Shown piece by piece: positions 43,784 to 53,842 of a DNA stretch of 64,000 nucleotides. Below the pieces are notes generated by a model, which saw only the letters and a list, made by a program, of their open reading frames with translations, was not told the DNA's origin and ran no database searches. Both the position numbers and the translations under genes were made by a program. Numbering within the stretch: the first letter of the stretch is position 1; every line of letters begins with the position of its first letter. The DNA comes from a candidate division SR1 bacterium. Lineage in GTDB: Bacteria > Patescibacteriota > Gracilibacteria > Absconditabacterales > Absconditicoccaceae. The stretch is taken from positions 23,810-87,809 of the forward strand of contig JAPLUV010000023.1 of the NCBI GenBank assembly GCA_026397395.1. Direction: 5' to 3'.

Positions 43784-45529
43784 ATGAATACCAAGTCGCT
43801 ACAAAATCAATTTAGAAACGATTACGAAGAATTTTTTGCAAAGAATGACTTAATCATAAGTGGATGCTTCACTGGTGCTTTAGCTCCTACTTGAATTGGA
43901 CATGTATCCAGATTTATGCGTATCAAGTTCAAGTTACCGATAAAAATGTATCTATGAATAAATGGGAATCAAAACTGAAACATATGCTTCAGTAATTTTT
44001 TCATATACAATATTACAGCACATAATTTTGAGAACAAAGAGCTTCGCGATATGGTGGATGGCGAAACATCCAAAATCATAGAATACATAAAAAGTTTTTT
44101 GAAAGAAAACAAGAAAGAGCAAGGAATCGATATAAATGTTCTTGCAGAATGAGGCAGGCGGTATTCTTTTTCTTTTTCAGCAACATTCACAGCAGTACTA
44201 GCTACAGCACTTTATCTATTTGTTGGGAAAATTAGCTCCAAAGACTTGGAAAATTATGAAGAATTTATGAAATCAGATATTTTTCGCGAGATAGAAATCA
44301 CAGCACGAGAAATGTCATTGTTGACAAGATATGGCAACGCGTCAGGAGGCATGCATGTATTATACAAGTCATATACACCAGGACTCTTTTATTGTGAAGC
44401 TTTTGAGAACAACATTAACATAGAAGAAGTTAAAGGGCTCCATCGCTCATTTACTCCATTTTCTACATTGTTTGACGTAGAAGAACACAACTATCTTCCT
44501 TTTGATTATGCAATAATTTATTCTGGATCACAGAGGACATATGAAAAGATTGAACAAGGGATCCAATTAGACAAAAAAAAATTTCAAAAATACCAAGAAT
44601 TTATAGAAAAGAGCGTTCTTCCCATTACCCAACTAGCCAAGGATATTCGCTTTATAGAGATTTTGAAAAATGGCATATATAACCAATTTGTAGATATGTT
44701 CTCTTTATCTACAGTTATGATTTTGGAGAGTTTAGAAAAAATCTATACCGAAGGAGAAGATATTAATAACATAGATCATCTAATTGATACTGTAAATAGA
44801 GTGAGATATCTTTTTTATATGTTAGAAAAGAAACCATCTGAGTTTATTGAGAAATTTTCTTCATCCTTTGAAGAGACATCTCACAACAAAGAAAAAATAG
44901 GTATCGTGAATAGTTATTCTAGTAAAATTGGAGACAACTGTATGGTAATAATGAAAGATGGGACTAATAAAAAGCATTTCTTCGAAGCTATAGAAAAACT
45001 AAAATCTGAATATCCAGATGTAGAAGTACCGTACGCTTCACGAATAGACGGGATCTCTAACGATGGGATTAAAATAGAACAACATATTTCAGAGAAAAAA
45101 TTTTCTTCTTATATACAAAAAGATAAAGTATTCTGCAAAAATAACCAAGGAGAAAGTTTCCTAGGAAATTATCATGAAATCATTAATTCTCACAAAGAAT
45201 GATTATTATTAGATGGGATAGACAATAAAATCTATCTCAATGGTAAAAAATTAACATCAGTCAATCTTTGTTCTCAAAGTTCTACCATTAGCATTCTAGG
45301 AAAACTATTAGACAATATTGGCAAAGATGTAGGAAACAATGAATTGGAGGTATCTAGTTATAGCAAGAACAAGAACGAAATGCTAGGCAAGATTGTTATT
45401 CCGATTATCTCCCTTATTGAGAAGGAGACAGGTGCAAAACTCCCTTTGATATGTAAGTGAAGTATATATGATTTTTATATGAAACTTAATACAGACGATT
45501 TCAAAGTATTTATGGTCAAAAAAATATAA
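43784..45529 (+). CDS. GHMP-kinase-like protein with C-terminal winged-helix-like domain, copy 2
   Basis: A 581-residue paralog of the 41385 gene with the same layout. The N-terminal LIISGCFTGALAPTGIGHVS corresponds to motif 1. GGRRYSFSFSATFTAVLATA is the ATP-loop region and YLPFDYAIIYSGSQRTYEKI the later conserved strand. The tail (IDNKIYLNGKKLTSVNL, SSYSKNKNEMLGKIVIPI, LPLICKGSIYDFYMKL) is the more conserved part of the pair. ATG at 43784 has GGAG upstream and aligns with copy 1; ATG at 43766 is an alternative. The motif 1 Asn is replaced, so kinase activity may be lost. Confidence 0.6.
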
Positions 45530-45630
45530 TATTTCACGAGATTAATAACCAAATCCTCTATCAACTGCGAATAGAAGACTTTTTGATATAGAAAGTTACT
45601 AGGTAAGAAGCTAGATTCGTATTTCTAGAA

Positions 45631-45666
45631 ATTTTTCTTGGTTTTGTCCGTTTTTTTCTTTTTTTG
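45631..45666 (+). repeat. T-rich repeat after GHMP copy 2
   Basis: Near copy of the element at 43217-43250: TTTTCTTGGTTTTGTC, one base change, then a T/C run. A nearby AAAAAGACCGCG also occurs in the terminator near 32444. Confidence 0.5.
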
Positions 45667-45739
45667 TAAGCATAAAAAGACCGCGTCGGGAAAAATATTA
45701 ATTTGAATAAAGCATCCTTTTAGTTAGACAGATGACACA

Positions 45740-47059
45740 ATGACCTACAATGTGTACAAAGAAGTTATAAAATCGAATGTAAATCCTGCAATGTGATGCA
45801 CAGAACCAATCTCTGTAGCATATGCAACCAGTGCGCTCAAGAAATACATTGATAATATATCAGATATAGAAAACTTAAACATCCAAGTAAATTGAGAATT
45901 ATATAAAAATGCGATTTGAGTATATATTCCAAATTCTCAATGAGAAAAATGATTAGAGATAGCAGCAGCATTAGGAATTATAGGAGGAAATTATGAAGGG
46001 AAACTAGAAGTTTTGAAAGACATAACAGCTTCTGATATAGAAAAAGCAAAAGAAATGGTAAAAAAAAGGATAGTTAACATAGCAATCAACAAGGAAGAAA
46101 AAGAGCTCTTTATAGAAGCAAATGCACATCTAAAAAACGGTGAGAATGTTAGCTCAACAATAAGGAACACTCATACCAATCTCATCAACATTATTTCAAG
46201 AGATAAAGAAATCCCCTTATACAATATCCAATATGATGAGACAGTAAATGATCAAAATTATTACGAAGAGATACTTAAAAATTCATCAATAAACGAATTA
46301 ATCGAGATGGCTAAAGCAATCGACGAGAATGATATTGAATATATTAAAAAATGAATAGAGATGAACTTAGCAATGGCAAATAAAGAGGTGGAATACAAAG
46401 GAGTGTGAGCATCTCTAGATGCTTTAACAAAAAAGTGATTATTAACAGATGACATAATAGGGAAAATAAAAATATTAACAACAAGAGCAACTGATGCAAG
46501 AATGTCATGAATAAATATGCCAGTAATGAGCAGTGGTGGAAGCTGAAATCAATGAATAATTTCCATACTAGTCCCCTATCTTTATGGGAAAAATGTACCT
46601 TTGGAGATAACTGGAGAATCCATTGACGAAAGGATTATATACGAAAGCATAGCCTTTTCTCATTTATTAAATTCTTATGTAAAATGTTTCACAGGAAAAT
46701 TATCTGCAATGTGTTGATGCGCTGTCGCAGCAGGGTTATGAGCTACTGGAGCGATTGCATACCAAAGAACCGATAGAAATATTGAAACGATTACCAATGC
46801 AATAAACAATTTAATATCTGACATTGCATGAATATTATGCGACTGAGCAAAGTTATGATGTGCGAACAAAATAAACACAGCCGTAGAATGTTCTATCGTA
46901 TCTGCGTTAAAAGCAATTGAATGATACCATGTAACTTCCAACGATTGAATTATAGGGAAAACAGCCGAAGAAAGCATAAAAAATCTATGAAAAATTACCA
47001 AAATAGGGATGAGTAAGATGAATAACTCAGTATTAACGATAATGGATGAAAAAATATAG
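45740..47059 (+). CDS. L-cysteine desulfidase-like protein (CyuA/UPF0597 family)
   Basis: A 439-residue protein with the family marks: VNPAMGCTEPISVAYATSAL near the start, VMSSGGSGNQGIISILVPY in the middle, MCGCAVAAGLGATGAIAY and GILCDGAKLGCANKINTA toward the end. The cysteines of GCTEP, CGC and GCA are the [4Fe-4S] ligands of this group. Members break L-cysteine to pyruvate, ammonia and sulfide, or act on related amino acids such as serine. More than 15 glycines are UGA, including inside these motifs. Its position before cysS suggests cysteine or sulfide supply for the pathway. Confidence 0.85.
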
Positions 47060-47093
47060 ACTGTTTATTTAAGAATTTTTATATTTTAAATAT

Positions 47094-48617
47094 ATGCTCA
47101 TGCAAAAGACATCAGAAGTAATCACAGAGAATAAAAATCAAGAAAAAAAAGTGCAAAACTGAAGTTTGAAACTAAAGATATATAACACTCTATCAAATAG
47201 TATGGAAGATTTTGTTCCATTAGAACCAAATAAATTAAAAATGTATGCTTGTTGAATAACTGTGTATGATGAAGCCCATATTGGGCATGCCAGACAGGCA
47301 ATGTCTTTTGATATCATAAGAAATTATCTAAAATATTCATGATATGATGTTACCTATGTAAGAAATTACACAGATATTGATGATAAAATAATTAATAGGG
47401 CAATCAAAGAAGATAAAGAATGTTCATCAATATCAGAGTATTACATCAATGAATCTAAAAATGATCTTAAAAGAATAAAAGTAAATGAAGCAGATGTAGA
47501 ACCAAAAGTTACCGAGCACATACCAGAAATAATAAAGTATATAGAGACATTAATTACTAAAGGATATGGATATGTAAGTAACGGTGAGGTACTTTTTGAT
47601 GTTTTAAAAGTCGAAGACTACGGCAAACTTTCAAACAGAAAAGTGGAAGATTTAATATCCAACGAGAATAGTCCAAACAAAAGGAATCAGGTTGATTTTA
47701 GTTTACGAAAACCTGCAAAAGAAGGAGAGCCTTCGTGGGAGTCTCCTCGATGAAAAGGAAGACCAGGCTGGCATATAGAATGTTCAGTGTTAGCCAATAA
47801 ATATTTATGAGAAAGTATTGATATTCATGGATGATGATTAGATATCATGTTTCCTCACCATGAAAACGAAATTGCTCAAAGTGAAGCATTTTCGTGAAAA
47901 CAATTTTCTAAATATTGGGTTCATAATTGAATGGTAAACGTAAATGGACAAAAAATGGGAAAAAGCTTAGGAAACTTTCTAACAATAAAAGACGCTTTAA
48001 ACGACTACAACGCGGACATTATTCGCTACGTCATCCTATCATACAACTTAGCTACGCCAATGGATTTCAATCCTGAAATGTTCAAAATTGCGAGTAAGAG
48101 AGTCTATTATTTTTACAAATCATTAAATATGATTGACGACTTTTTATCGCAGAATAAAGATGTCGCATGAGGAAAGGATCAGCTCATTTGAGAACAAATT
48201 CATAATTTAGAAAGTGATTTTGTAAATGCTATGAATGAAAATTTTAACTTCCCAAAAGTATTGGGAGCTTTGTCGAATATATTTTCAGAAATGAACGAAT
48301 TAATGACTTCAAAGAAGATCCCAGATCAAGATAAGATATACACGCTAAGTAGTTTTAGAGAGAAACTAACCAAGATAACAGATGTTATAAGAATATTTGA
48401 TGATGACCCAAAAGAATATGTAGATTCCTATAAAAAAAACTTTTTAAAAGAAAAAAATATTGATGATGGATTTATAACTGAAAAAATCAATCAAAGGAAT
48501 CAAGCAAAAATCAAAAAGGAATATACAACAGCGGATCAGATAAGAGAAGAGTTAAAAGAGTTATGAATTGGATTGCAAGACAAAGGAGGAGAAACAGATC
48601 GAGACATAATAATTTAG
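47094..48617 (+). CDS. cysS: Cysteinyl-tRNA synthetase
   Basis: 507 residues. After an N-terminal extension of about 25 residues, it has [20 protein letters not shown] (zinc Cys and HIGH motif), [23 protein letters not shown] (zinc Cys and His residues) and the KMSKS equivalent [12 protein letters not shown]. The C-terminal helical domain is complete. It may be the only CysRS of the cell or an extra copy tied to the cluster. Related CysRS-like enzymes such as MshC join cysteine to amines. Full tRNA-binding domains favour a true synthetase. UGA glycines are frequent. Confidence 0.9.
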
Positions 48618-48648
48618 ATACCACTTCTTAAGACGAGAAAAATAATGA

Positions 48649-48732
48649 TATAATCTATTTCTTAATAAATAGAAATCAAGACAAAGAAAAGTCTTTAAAA
48701 CTCAAGTTTTTTTATCTCTTATACATAGATAA
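48649..48732 (+). promoter_or_regulatory. Candidate promoter and structured leader of the precursor peptide
   Basis: TATAAT at 48649-48654 with a poor -35 box. The leader holds small stems (CTATTT/AAATAG and AAGAC/GTCTT) and a seven-T run before the start codon. It could allow separate control of the peptide, but the evidence is thin. Confidence 0.3.
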
Positions 48733-48831
48733 ATGGAAAATGAAATGAAAAAAGAGACAGAACAAGTAAACGAGTGGACGATGGATGTAGACGAATTCGA
48801 AAAGAATGGGTGTATGTGTAATGGAGACTAG
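48733..48831 (+). CDS. Putative RiPP precursor peptide
   Basis: A 32-residue peptide: a 25-residue acidic leader (MENEMKKETEQVNEWTMDVD, then EFEKN) followed by GCMCNGD with Cys27 and Cys29. A leader rich in Glu/Asp with a short Cys/Gly end is typical of peptides altered by radical SAM enzymes. Directly after it come a strong terminator, a PqqD-like leader-binding protein and two radical SAM/SPASM enzymes. The product would be a short peptide cross-linked or otherwise altered at its Cys or neighbouring residues; this is inferred. I know of no described family with this core. The frame is short, so the context carries the call. Confidence 0.6.
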   Translation: MENEMKKETEQVNEWTMDVDEFEKNGCMCNGD

Positions 48832-48838
48832 TTTAGAG

Positions 48839-48870
48839 AAGGCTAGTAATAATAGATACTAGCCTTTTTA
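48839..48870 (+). terminator. Strong terminator between precursor and enzyme genes
   Basis: AAGGCTAGTA pairs with TACTAGCCTT (10 bp) and T residues follow. Placed between peptide and enzymes, it would keep peptide mRNA in excess, a common arrangement in RiPP operons. Confidence 0.85.
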
Positions 48871-48889
48871 AAAGATGTAAACCAAAAAA

Positions 48890-49102
48890 ATGTATAAGCT
48901 ATCAAAAAGTATCTCATGGACAGAAAAGAAAGACATTATTGTTGTTTATCTGAACTACAATTACTACTTTTTTAGAAACAAGAGTAAAAATCGGATTAGA
49001 AAGATTTTAGAAAATAATAAAAACAATAGCCAAAAGGATATTCCAGCAGAATTTTATTCATATTTAATTCAAAAAAATATTCTAGAAGATGAAAGAAAGT
49101 AA
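48890..49102 (+). CDS. PqqD-like RiPP recognition element
   Basis: A 70-residue protein with the PqqD/RRE fold pattern: SKSISWTEKKDIIVVYL and NYNYYFFRNKSKNRIRKIL form the beta-strand and first helix. NIPAEFYSYLIQKNILEDE-type helices end the domain (residues about 50-68: DIPAEFYSYLIQKNILED). Such domains bind the leader of the precursor and present it to the radical SAM enzyme. It lies between the peptide and the first radical SAM gene, and its last five codons overlap that gene. No UGA is used. Confidence 0.7.
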   Translation: MYKLSKSISWTEKKDIIVVYLNYNYYFFRNKSKNRIRKILENNKNNSQKDIPAEFYSYLIQKNILEDERK

Positions 49103-50180
49103 TTGTATCAATTGATTTGAGTATAACGAGCTTTTTGATCTAGCGATTAAAAAGCCAGAATTTGCTCAGTTATATGTAACCAATAATTGTGTACAAAGCT
49201 GTACGTTTTGTTTTAATTGATGTAATATCAAAACAGGATTTATAGATTTAGATTTGGCTGATTGGAAGTATATTATAACTCAATTGGTAAAGATATGAGT
49301 AACAGGAGTAAACTTAAGTGGTTGAGAAGTTTTTTTATACAAAGATCTCAATGAGCTTATTTCTTTTATCAAAGATATTTGAATAAAAAGGATAATCATA
49401 AATACGACCTGATTGATTGATATAACTAAATATAAGTTTCAATATTTTGATGAAGTTGTTTTTTCCATCCATTGAACGAAAGATATTCATGATAAAATCA
49501 CAGGAAGAATATGAAATTACGAAAGACTGATGGAAACTCTTGAAAAATTCAAAAAAGCAAAAAAAGCGGAAACCATTATATGAATAAACTGTATAATCAC
49601 AGAGGAGAATATTGACCATATTGATACAATCTACCACAATCATCAAAAATTAGCTACTGATTATATCGCCTTCAATCTAGAGATTGATAAGCAAAAAATC
49701 CAGGATACAGACAAAAAACGCCACCAAACGATAGATTCGTATTTTAAATTTTTAAGAACTATACCGACAGATAAAATAAAATTTAGACATGGAATGAAAC
49801 ATCTAATAGGGAAAGGAATAGATAACTACGAAGAGAAGGTTCCGCTCCCCGATTGTGCCGCAGGAAAATTCAAACTAATAGTGAACTACAAATGATCTGT
49901 ATATCCATGTGTGTATTTCCAAAATAGTGAGTTTTACTGTTGAAACATACTAAAAGATGATATCCACAAAATATGGACAGATGGAGCCTGATTCAAAAAA
50001 TTTAGAGAGCTAATTTATAAGTGACCAGATAGAGGTTGCTCAGACTGCATAAAAAAACACAAATGTTATTCTTGATGTTTAGCATGGAGACTTTTAAACG
50101 ATAAAAAAACTCATGAAAAAGACATCCGCTGCGAAATTGGGGCTTCATTTATTGGAAATAGAGATAACGTCTCATTGTAA
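49089..50180 (+). CDS. Radical SAM/SPASM peptide-modifying enzyme 1
   Basis: A 363-residue enzyme. CVQSCTFC (Cys34, 38, 41) binds the [4Fe-4S] cluster that cuts S-adenosylmethionine. NLSGGEVFLY is the SAM-contact strand. A C-terminal SPASM domain follows: CAAGKFKLIVNYKGSVYPCV with CSDCIKKHKCYSGC, binding extra clusters. SPASM enzymes that accompany a PqqD domain form carbon-sulfur or carbon-carbon links in peptides. By my count about 14 of 26 glycines use UGA. It overlaps both neighbours, so translation is likely coupled. Confidence 0.88.
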
Positions 50181-51135
50181 TCTAGATTGTAAACACTGTT
50201 ACAATCGTGAAGAAAAAAAAGGAGATCTTCCCATCCAAAAGATTGAAGAATTACTTATTTTTGCAAAAGAGAATTGAGTTAGAACGGTTGTAATTTCTGG
50301 CGGAGAAGCAATGTTATATAAACAGTTTGACAAAGTAGTAGACCTCATAAAAAAAAATAAATGAGACTATCGCGTTGTATTACAAACCAACGGAACATAT
50401 ATAAATGAAATGAATCTAAATAAAATAAAGGCGTTTGATCTCATTCATCTTAGTTACGATTATAGCGATTCAATACGCAAAAGATGAGATGACAATCTCA
50501 AACGCGCAATGTTTTTGAAATCACATTGAATAAAATGTTATCTGTTCTCCAGTATTCATAAAAAAAACAAAAATCACATAGAAGATATGGTCAAAAATGC
50601 TAATGATTCAGGTATTCCGATAGCTTTCAATATTTGTATTCCCATGCATAGATTAACGGATCAAGATCTATTGGATGATAAAGAATTCTTCCAAGTAGAA
50701 TGACTTTTGTACAAACTATACCAAGCATGAAAGATATTACGCTATGGAAGCCCTTTAGTCGCTATACGTGATGAGACAAAAAAAATGGACTATGCAGGGA
50801 ACAAATGAGGATGTACAGCAGGAGTAGCAGCCTGTATAGTTAGCTTTTCTGGGAAAGTCTTTCCTTGTCCATTTCTAAGAATTGAGGCATGAAATATCTT
50901 CACACAAGATTTGAAAGATATCCGACTAAAATCAACTATTTTTAATACATTCAGACAAAGAGATAAGTTTGAAGGGAAATGTAAATGATGTCAGTTTCTT
51001 TCATATTGTGGATGATGTAGATGAAGAGCATATAAATCGACAGGAAAATTAAATGGTTCAGATCCCAAATGCTATAAAGATACCTTTTTACATAATAATC
51101 AGAATGTATGATGAAACAATGTGAAAACTGTTTAG
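50113..51135 (+). CDS. Radical SAM/SPASM peptide-modifying enzyme 2
   Basis: A 340-residue enzyme with CNLDCKHC (Cys22, 26, 29), VISGGEAMLY and, in the SPASM region, CTAGVAACIVSFSGKVFPCP with CKGCQFLSYCGGC. It starts 68 bp before the end of enzyme 1, in another frame. Two different radical SAM enzymes suggest two separate changes to the peptide or a change and a tailoring step. The start ATG at 50113 gives the expected spacing to the cluster motif. Confidence 0.86.
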
Positions 51136-52028
51136 CCCCAATAGAAAGCGATACTGGCACATCTGCCACGTGTGATGCGTGTATAGATATACAATGAGAC
51201 ATGTATCAATTACTTCAAAAGTCACCAATATTTGGAGAGGAAATGGATGCTTTTCTCAAAGAGAGAAAAAAAGTTCTTTTTGCTTATTCTTGATGACTTG
51301 ATAGTACTGTTGTATTACACAAATTAAATCAGGAATGTAAAAACCGCCTTATTCAACTATTTTGTTTCACTGTCGATCATGGCTACAAGTGAAATCAAGC
51401 ATATAAAAACATAGATAATATAATAAAATTTGAAGAACTCGAGAATCAACACACCTGGATAGATATTAAGAACAAACAATCTGGAGAGAAAGAGAATATC
51501 AAATTATACAGTGAATGTATTCAACAAAACATGTTACCTTGTGGACCTACATGTAACAAGATTATAGACAGTAACTATAGGCGTATTATGGACCTTTATA
51601 ATGAAGATACACTCATCACCGGCTGAGATACTCCAAAGTTTAACAAAAGACTAGGGAGATATTCTATTTTACGAGAAAAGCCAGAATTTACGGTATTAAG
51701 AGGAGGTTTAGCATTTTGAATGGACAAGGAATCTAATAAAAATTACCTTAACGATAATCAGATCCCACGAGAGAACCCTTGATGTGGATGATATGATACT
51801 GACTGTCTGATTCCCTGAACCGTACTAAGAAACTTGGTCGAAAAACAAAACTATTCATATAATGATATATGCAAAGATCTTCCACAAATCATATGATATT
51901 TATCGGAAAGAGTAAGACGATGAATAATAGATAAAGAAGATGCTCTAGATAAAATAGAACATCTGGACATAGCAAATGATTCGAGTTATCATGAAGCAAT
52001 GAAAATAGCACATTCAGATGGCAAATAG
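51111..52028 (+). CDS. Zinc-ribbon PP-loop ATPase (TtuA/Ncs6-like)
   Basis: A 305-residue protein. An N-terminal zinc ribbon (CENC and CDAC) precedes the PP-loop VLFAYSGGLDSTVVLHKL, then CFTVDHGYKG, LPCGPTCNKII and TLITGGDTPKF. This order resembles the TtuA/TtcA/Ncs6 group, which activates a substrate with ATP and adds sulfur. N-acetyl-sugar amidotransferases share part of it. In this setting it might place sulfur on the peptide or prepare a thiolated building block; inferred only. It overlaps the preceding gene by 25 bp. Confidence 0.7.
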
Positions 52029-52049
52029 ATTTATCTATAATAGCAAGAG

Positions 52050-52961
52050 ATGATAATCGACTCCCATTGTCATATATGAGAATATAAAGATACGAAGAAA
52101 GCGTATAGCTATGTTTCGAATACCCAAGATTTAATAAATATACTAAATACTCACTGAGTTCAAAAAGCGATTTGTTCGCCTGAACCACATTGAGGATTGA
52201 GTTTCGATGAAAATAATACTTCTCACGAAGAAACAGCTGCTATTAATAATATTCCATATGGGCAAGATAATATCAGTCTATTAAAGCTGAAGAAAGCTTA
52301 TGATATTAGCAATATTTTGCTACCATTCCGAATTATAGATACAAGGAAGAAAATAAAAGAGCAGATAAAATTAGCTGAACAGCAATTAAAGAAAGATCCT
52401 CTTTATGGAGTAAAGTTTCATTGCCAAACCTTAGATGTAAATATAGCTGATATAGACAATCCCACCATTATGCCGTTTCTAAAAGATGCCAAACTACCTG
52501 TCTTACTACATACTTGAATTCGTAAAGACAAATGGCTAGCTAGCCACGTTTTGGATGCCGTTGAAAAACATGCAGAAATAAATTTTAGTATAGCCCACAT
52601 GGGAAGATTCGAAAAAAAGTTTTGGGATAGATACGACAAAAACTGAATGCCATGAAACCTGTTTATCGACACATCACCTTTCTATGCAATATGTAATTTA
52701 TCAGCATCTTACAAGGACAAGGAGAGATTGGAAAGGATACTAGATATAAATTACAAAAATACAGAAGATTGCTTCAAGATGTTTGTGGAAAAATACAAAG
52801 AAAATCTAATGCGAGGAAGTGATTATCCATATATATCTTATCCAGAGTATCAATGATCTTATAAGGAGAATATTGATTTACTCAACACATTAGATGAAGA
52901 AACTAAATGAAAAATTAGCTATAGAAATACTCTAAAATTTTTATGAAATAATATCGTATAA
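52050..52961 (+). CDS. Amidohydrolase-family metal-dependent hydrolase
   Basis: 303 residues with the TIM-barrel metal pattern: MIIDSHCHIGEY (His-x-His) at the start, GVKFHCQT, VLLHTGI and FSIAHMG for the later His ligands, and RGSDYPYISYPE with the catalytic Asp. Members cleave amide or C-C/C-N bonds in small molecules. A role as a peptidase or in trimming the modified peptide is possible. UGA glycines occur in EY-flanking and HTG motifs. It fits tightly between PP-loop and acetyltransferase genes. Confidence 0.8.
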
Positions 52962-53492
52962 ATGGGAAATTCTATCCACAAAGCAAAAGCAACTTCCTAT
53001 AACAAGATTAAAAATGCGACAGAAGAAGATGCCGAACAAATAAGTAATATTCGTGTAAAAGCACGAAAAGAATGATATAAAGGGATAATATCAGAAAAAT
53101 ATCTCGATACTTTAACATCTTCTACCGAACGCATACAAAGTTACAAAAACATCATAAGAATGAATGCTAATATTTTTCTAGTAAGTGAAAGAGATGGCCT
53201 AATAAAATGATTTATTTATGGTTGAGAACCTCGTGATAGAGATGAGATAAGCTCAAAAGAAGTATATGCATTTTATGTAAATCCAGAATGTCAAAGAGAA
53301 TGAATATGATCTCAATTATTCAATGAGTTCTGTAAAAAAATAAGACCAAGAGATGTATATTTACGAACATTATCATGAAGTAAATGAGATGCATTTTATC
53401 AAAAACGATGAGGAATAGCATCAGGGACCAAAAAAATTGAAATTTGAGGAGATATATACAAGGAAATAAAATATGTATTTAAAACAGATTAA
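52962..53492 (+). CDS. GNAT-family acetyltransferase
   Basis: A 176-residue protein starting one base after the amidohydrolase stop. NATEEDAEQISNIRVKARKE is the first strand and helix, VYAFYVNPECQREGIGSQLF carries the acetyl-CoA loop (Q/R-x-x-G-x-G), with both glycines UGA in REGIGS, and DVYLRTLSGSKGDAFYQKRG follows. It would acetylate an amine, perhaps the product for self-protection or maturation. Last gene before the double terminator, so the end of the operon. Confidence 0.85.
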
Positions 53493-53612
53493 TAACATTG
53501 AAAACAAAATTCATAAATAGTTTAAATAAGTCTTGCAATAGAGAGTAAATTAATGATATTTAAGATGGATTTAGCATCATAGTATAGATTATGTCTACAA
53601 AAATATTCAGAG

Positions 53613-53656
53613 AAACCTCTTGTTGTAAAACTTTGTGCCACGAACAAAGGTTTTTC
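53613..53656 (+). terminator. Operon terminator 1
   Basis: AAACCT-TTGTT pairs with AACAA-AGGTTT, followed by TTTTTC, about 120 bp after the acetyltransferase stop. Confidence 0.65.
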
Positions 53657-53687
53657 TAGATAAGCAAAAAAGATGAATAAACTCATG

Positions 53688-53716
53688 CTTCTGGAAGAAC
53701 TTCAGAAGTTTTTTTA
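53688..53716 (+). terminator. Operon terminator 2
   Basis: CTTCTG pairs with CAGAAG around a 9-nt loop, then seven T residues. Confidence 0.75.
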
Positions 53717-53842
53717 TCAAAAGTTTTTTTATATGTAAGCAAATAAGGAATGAGTAAGCTCCAAAAAATAGTACATCGAGATGATTCGTGTTGAAGAAGT
53801 AGAGGTATTTTAGATTTTTTAATTTATTAATTTTTACAAATC

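Larger units (their letters stand above)
53493..53842. other. Non-coding gap between the operon and the cysteine-synthase gene
   Basis: No gene. It holds the double terminator and AT-rich sequence. A weak TATATG/TATTTT-rich promoter area may lie near 53730-53830, but no clear boxes are seen. Confidence 0.4.

Noticed and set aside
53493-53842. Riboswitch or T-box before the cysteine-synthase-like gene
   Set aside because: Only terminator-type hairpins are visible; no T-box sequence or known riboswitch core was recognised.
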